Of a DNA stretch of 64,000 nt, positions 63,404-64,000 are shown in pieces. The stretch comes from Crossaster papposus (lineage: Eukaryota; Echinodermata; Asteroidea; Velatida; Solasteridae). The translations under genes and the position numbers were made by a program. The notes beneath the pieces were generated by a model. It ran no database searches, had not been told where the DNA came from, and saw nothing but the letters and a program-made list of their open reading frames with translations. The DNA lies in contig JBAIAA010000352.1 of assembly GCA_037893245.1 (NCBI GenBank), forward strand, positions 3,038,001 through 3,102,000, written 5' to 3'. Position 1 is the first letter of the stretch, and each line of letters begins with the position of its first letter.

Positions 63404-63832
63404 CTGAAAAAAGTAACGAATACAGAGATTATTTACCAAATTAACCTTTGAAAAAGAGATCACTTCTTTAATTCATTGCCAAAACTGATATACACTGGAT
63501 ATGTTTGATGCCTAGGTCTTGCGATGGTCTGAACTATTCAAGTACATGTAGCAGTAGGGGTGAGCATTTACGGGAACCGGGATATCCGATTGAAATTTCT
63601 TATCATTTGCTTTTTTTGTAATTTTCAGAAATGGGTGAATTTGGGAGGCGAGTTTATTATTGTTTGAAGGTTTGTGTTCGTAGATGCTAGTAAAATCAAG
63701 AAAAACAATTATGTTTTTGTAGTATGGTTTTCCCGGGTCCACTCAAGAAGAAACTGAAGAAATGTTGAGAAGTCAGGGTATTGTACGGTCAGGGAACCAG
63801 TCTAGCCGACTCGTACCCATTCATATTATACC
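63404..63832. other. FET intron, weak family B remnant
   Basis: 63632-63700 (AATGGGTGAATTTGGGAGGC, then GTAGATGCTAGTAAAATCAA) resembles the family B interior. No FET exon could be found here. Confidence 0.35.
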
Positions 63833-64000
63833 CAGCATGATATGTGGCAGAGGGGTACCCCCTCTTATCCCTATACCTTATACAAACTCAACACTATCGT
63901 TACCTAACCCATCCTCCCTTGAAACGTAAAAAGAATTCCTAAGATTCCGGGAACACAATGGTCAACACAAAAGAGGGGGGGGGGGGGGGGGTTTCCCTGC
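63833..64000 (-). repeat. Palindromic element, family G, cut by window end
   Basis: Reverse copy of 46992-47165: ATGATATGTGGCAGAGG, then AGATTCCGGGAACACAATGG, then TCAACACAAAAGAGG and a poly-G run. It runs off the window. Confidence 0.8.

Overview
This is a 64 kb piece of a repeat-rich animal genome. Evidence for an animal is GT-AG introns with many short exons, T-box, ERAL1 and FET-family proteins, tRNA-derived SINEs, and many non-autonomous DNA transposons with inverted ends. The T-box protein looks most like the Tbx6/16 (VegT/spadetail) group. Together with the repeat landscape this suggests a marine invertebrate deuterostome, perhaps an echinoderm. That placement is an inference from memory of these families, not a search result.

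Three host genes can be supported. (1) The 3' half of a T-box transcription factor lies on the + strand in four exons between 9167 and 20013. They encode the end of the T-box and a long Ser/Gly/His/Met-rich tail. The upstream exons were not found and probably lie before base 1. (2) A complete nuclear gene for the mitochondrial Era-like GTPase ERAL1 lies on the + strand in eleven exons between 26652 and 45793. All phases join into one 583-residue frame with G1-G5 motifs and a C-terminal KH-like region. (3) The 3' end of a FET-family (FUS/EWSR1/TAF15/cabeza) RNA-binding protein lies on the - strand, with two exons between 63403 and 61733. They encode half of a RanBP2-type zinc finger, an RGG tail and a C-terminal PY nuclear localisation signal. 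The three genes have no evident shared pathway: a developmental regulator, a mitoribosome assembly factor and an RNA-binding protein.

Most of the remaining sequence is repeats. There are at least ten families of short palindromic (MITE-like) elements, one of them TTAA-flanked and piggyBac-like. There are also SINEs, a LINE fragment and six large tandem arrays: a 22-bp unit at 9.46-10.05 kb, 43-bp at 29.4-30.6 kb, 8-bp at 32.26-32.73 kb, about 58-bp at 40.0-41.8 kb, 15-bp at 48.8-50.4 kb and 19-bp at 51.6-58.2 kb. Several arrays sit in ERAL1 introns, one filling almost a whole intron. The long open frames inside the 15-bp and 19-bp arrays are by-products of the repeat units.

The main oddities are an ERAL1 KH region that seems to lack its GxxG loop, a large acidic insert in the same protein between G4 and G5, transposon ends that have grown into satellite arrays at two places, and a TTAA element whose insertion point can be compared with its empty site next door. 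No convincing new gene system was found. The strongest unusual signal is this repeated conversion of transposon ends into tandem arrays inside one gene.
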